From: Sodiomyces alkalinus F11
Taxonomy: Eukaryota > Ascomycota > Sordariomycetes > Glomerellales > Plectosphaerellaceae
Length of the DNA: 64,000 bases
Assembly: GCF_003711515.1 (NCBI RefSeq)
Contig: NW_021167079.1
Location: 3,689,185 to 3,753,184 of the forward strand
Direction of reading: 5' to 3'
Shown here: positions 61,819 to 64,000 of the stretch, one piece after another
Layout: each line of letters opens with the position of its first letter
Position numbering within the stretch: the stretch's first letter is position 1
Notes under the pieces: model-generated
Database searches by the model: none
Told to the model about the DNA's origin: nothing
What the model saw: only the letters and a program-made list of their open reading frames with translations
Translations under genes and position numbers: made by a program

Positions 61819-62032
61819 TATAAACGACTGGTTATAGGTCGTGGCACTAAGTAAGGTCGTAATAATAGATTATCTAGAATTAAGGAAGGAAAAAGGAAAA
61901 GGAGAAAAGTCTATAGCGCTAGGCTAGCTATAAGGTAGCGATAACTTAGCGATATAGGTCTGTTAACTAAGCGCGCAGTCAGGAAGATCCGGAGTATAGC
62001 CGGATCCTCTATATCGGAGTCAACCCGTAATA
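61819..62032 (-). repeat. Gypsy-4 5' LTR
   Basis: 214 bp from TATAAACGAC to CCCGTAATA, followed by AATAG. Confidence 0.94.
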
Positions 62033-63012
62033 AATAGCCCTAAAACGTCTCTATATTTACAGTATATTATCGCTCTTTTCCAGCTTATAACCCACGTGTT
62101 TATATCCTTAGGTATCGCCTTTATAGGCGAGATATGCTATTAATATAGAATTGGGGCTTTCTTACGGAGGTTTATAGAGGTTAGTCCTGTTTACTGGTAG
62201 AGGAGGGCTACCTACTTCCACGGCTTATGTATATCTTTGTTATTTAGCTACGCGAGGAGGTTATATAATATAGTGCAGATTATCGCTAAGATATATAAGG
62301 GCCCTTGTTAAGATCCTTCTGCTATGCGTTATAGTCGTTCTTTTCCTCGCGATATACGTGGCGGTCTTATAAATAACGCAGGCGCCCTTTATCGGAGACA
62401 TTAGGAATAAATATAAGGGTAGTCTTTATCGGTGGTTCCTTCGTTACGGTCGTAGCCTTCTTATACGCGGTTATCTTCTTCTTTATACCAGCGGCGGTGG
62501 TAGTAGCGGTAGTAGCGGTAGTATTGGCATCCGGCGCGATAGGGTCTTAGCCTAAGAGATCGGTGGCGTTATCGCCCCCTATCATGATAGTAGAAGATGA
62601 AGTAGCCTCCTTAGCCTTAAGGTTAACGATAAGGGCTTTATATTTCCGAATATCGGGCGGCGAAGACTTACATAGCAAGTAGGCGTCGGCCTCCTTATCG
62701 CTTAGCCTTAGATTAAGATAGTCATCCTAGCAGGTGGCAGATTTGCCGCGTATTATGTGCTCCCACGGTGCCTAATCCCTCTAGTTAACGAGGGTGGTGA
62801 TAGCCTTCTATTCGGCATCAGATACGTTAGAAGATATCTTTGCTTATTTATAAATCGATTAATTAATAGGTAGGTAGGTTTATTAATAGCTTAATTGCTC
62901 TAATTAGGTTGGTAGTAGTTATTTAAGAGTGCTTAGAAACGTGATTACGTTTATAGTAGAATAGAGTAGCATTTTAATATATCGTTTAGGCGTTATAAAC
63001 CGGGCTTATAAC

Positions 63013-63246
63013 TATCGCACGTTAAATAGCACTTTATATAATAATTATAGTGATAATCCTGATAGAGCAGAAAGCTCGTGTGTGTGTATTATGCTAAGTT
63101 ATATCTGCGTGAGTCTCTTATGCCCTTAATCTGGGTGGTAGAGACTCTATTATGGGTACTATGTTATTTAGATTCTATCCGGTCTTTCCCGATATCTACT
63201 GAGGTCCAAAGCCCTTAGTCAGGCATAGTCCTATACCTATATGATA
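63013..63246 (-). repeat. Copia-A3 5' LTR
   Basis: Minus strand starts TATCATATAGG and ends CGTGCGATA, then GTTATAAGCCCGG as in the other Copia-A copies. Confidence 0.85.
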
Positions 63247-63251
63247 TTTTG

Positions 63252-64000
63252 CCGGTTAAGTTATTCTAGGTTATGAATTAGGAGGTTTTTAGTCCGTTAT
63301 TTCTCACTATAGCGGCCTGGCTAGGAGGCTCTTAAAAGGTAGAAAATAAGAATAAATAAAGTTAAGACTCTTAATTATCGAATACAATAACTGTAAAGAG
63401 TGAATATAATAAAAAGGGTTAGATTAAGAGGTTCTACAATTAATTACATTAAAGCCGTAAGACGCTGTATAAACCTATAGTTATAGAAGGCAGAATTAAT
63501 ACCCGACAATCCTACGTATATCCACCTTCTATGCCTAAACGCGTAATCGGCCGTCAGGTTATTTAACACCGAGGGAGGTCTATAGGACACTAAGCTTATA
63601 ATAAGTCAGACTACTATATTCCGGCCACTCGCCTACTTTAGCCTACTTAACCAGGACGACTTACCTTAAAAACAAATCTATTTTCATCTATAACGAAGTT
63701 ATTCTAGTTGGAATTCTATATATATAGATTTAAGTCTAGCCTTATACCCCTTAGGTAATATGCTAATTAGCTTAATTAACGCCTCCTCCCTCTATCGTGC
63801 CCTTATAATTACCTTTTTTTTAGTCTTTCTAGATCTAATTATACTTTTAACTAACTAAGCTAAAACTAACTTTCTACTATTAAAACGTCTTTTATATCTA
63901 ATACCTTTAGTGCCTTCGTAAATAACCGCGAAGTATAATGGGTAATAGTATACGGGGTTTTTCGGCTAGAAGATAGCTCTCCCTATATCTCCCGGAGATT
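63252..64000. other. Decayed sequence, nothing recognised
   Basis: TpA-rich sequence with CpG kept, consistent with a RIP-affected repeat. No frame, LTR or known domain identified before the window ends. Confidence 0.4.

Larger units (their letters stand above)
55481..62032 (-). mobile_element. Gypsy-4: full-length LTR element nested in Copia-A3
   Basis: 6,552 bp with two 214-bp LTRs (55481-55694 and 61819-62032), flanked by AATAG at 55476-55480 and 62033-62037. The minus strand carries gag with a zinc-knuckle remnant, then reverse transcriptase and integrase. A plus-strand antisense frame lies between pol and the 3' LTR (about 55960-56740). Confidence 0.95.
54995..63246 (-). mobile_element. 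Copia-A3: 5' part of a Copia-A relative, split by Gypsy-4
   Basis: 5' LTR at 63246-63013 (234 bp, about 38 bp shorter than the A1 LTR through one internal gap). The gag-side interior runs 63012-62033, then continues at 55480 to about 55005, collinear with 5275-6700 of Copia-A1. The break is exactly the Gypsy-4 insertion. The 3' part is missing beyond LINE-2. This copy keeps many CA/TG sites that are TA in A1, so it is a better template for the ancestral gag. Confidence 0.88.

Noticed and set aside
63247..63251. TTTTG as target duplication of Copia-A3
   Set aside because: The other end of the element is missing, so no matching duplication can be shown.
1..64000. Starship-type captain recombinase or biosynthetic gene cluster
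   Set aside because: No tyrosine-recombinase domain, synthase or cargo genes could be read. Recognised coding content is LRO1 and retroelements.

Overview
The window looks like a chromosome segment of a filamentous ascomycete (Pezizomycotina). It holds one intact host gene in a large nest of decayed retrotransposons. The evidence for a fungus is a PDAT/LRO1-type acyltransferase gene with a 58-bp GT..AG intron, together with the strong signature of repeat-induced point mutation (RIP) over nearly everything else. In the repeats CpA/TpG is depleted, TpA is enriched and CpG is kept, and the fossil frames are broken mainly by TAA/TAG at places where Gln or Trp codons are expected. I cannot name the class or species.

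Layout: 1-2211, 5' half of a minus-strand Copia element (Copia-B). 2212-2266, a short repeat also found at 40705-40761. 2267 to about 4765, normal-composition host DNA with LRO1 on the minus strand (2418-4383). 5001-20071, a plus-strand Copia element (Copia-A1, 274-bp LTRs, target duplication GTTGC), split by the minus-strand chromoviral Gypsy-1 (10032-18926, 348-bp LTRs, duplication TCACC/TTACC). 20080-21986, a deleted relative of Copia-A inserted next to it (duplication GCCCT). 22383-22810, a small element with 34-bp terminal inverted repeats flanked by TA. 22813-33940, a Tad-like LINE (LINE-1), split by plus-strand Gypsy-2 (25436-32746, 530-bp LTRs, duplication CGTTA). 34144-41387, LTR element Gypsy-3 (349-bp LTRs, duplication GTGTA). 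41612-41820, a 5'-truncated LINE end. 41820-44095, a decayed long frame of uncertain identity. 44098-50940, a minus-strand LINE (LINE-3). 51728-52080, another LINE 3' end on the minus strand. About 52090-54990, a less decayed plus-strand LINE (LINE-2). About 55005-63246, a minus-strand Copia-A relative (Copia-A3), split by minus-strand Gypsy-4 (55481-62032, 214-bp LTRs, duplication AATAG). 63250-64000, unassigned decayed repeat sequence.

The host gene acts alone here: it would make the ER enzyme that forms triacylglycerol from phospholipid and diacylglycerol. The rest records layered insertion followed by RIP. No transposon frame I followed is intact. LTR boundaries were fixed by matching both LTR copies, their lengths and the 5-bp duplications. 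Positions of internal domains are approximate, because they were read through stop codons by eye. No tRNA, rRNA or CRISPR array was seen.
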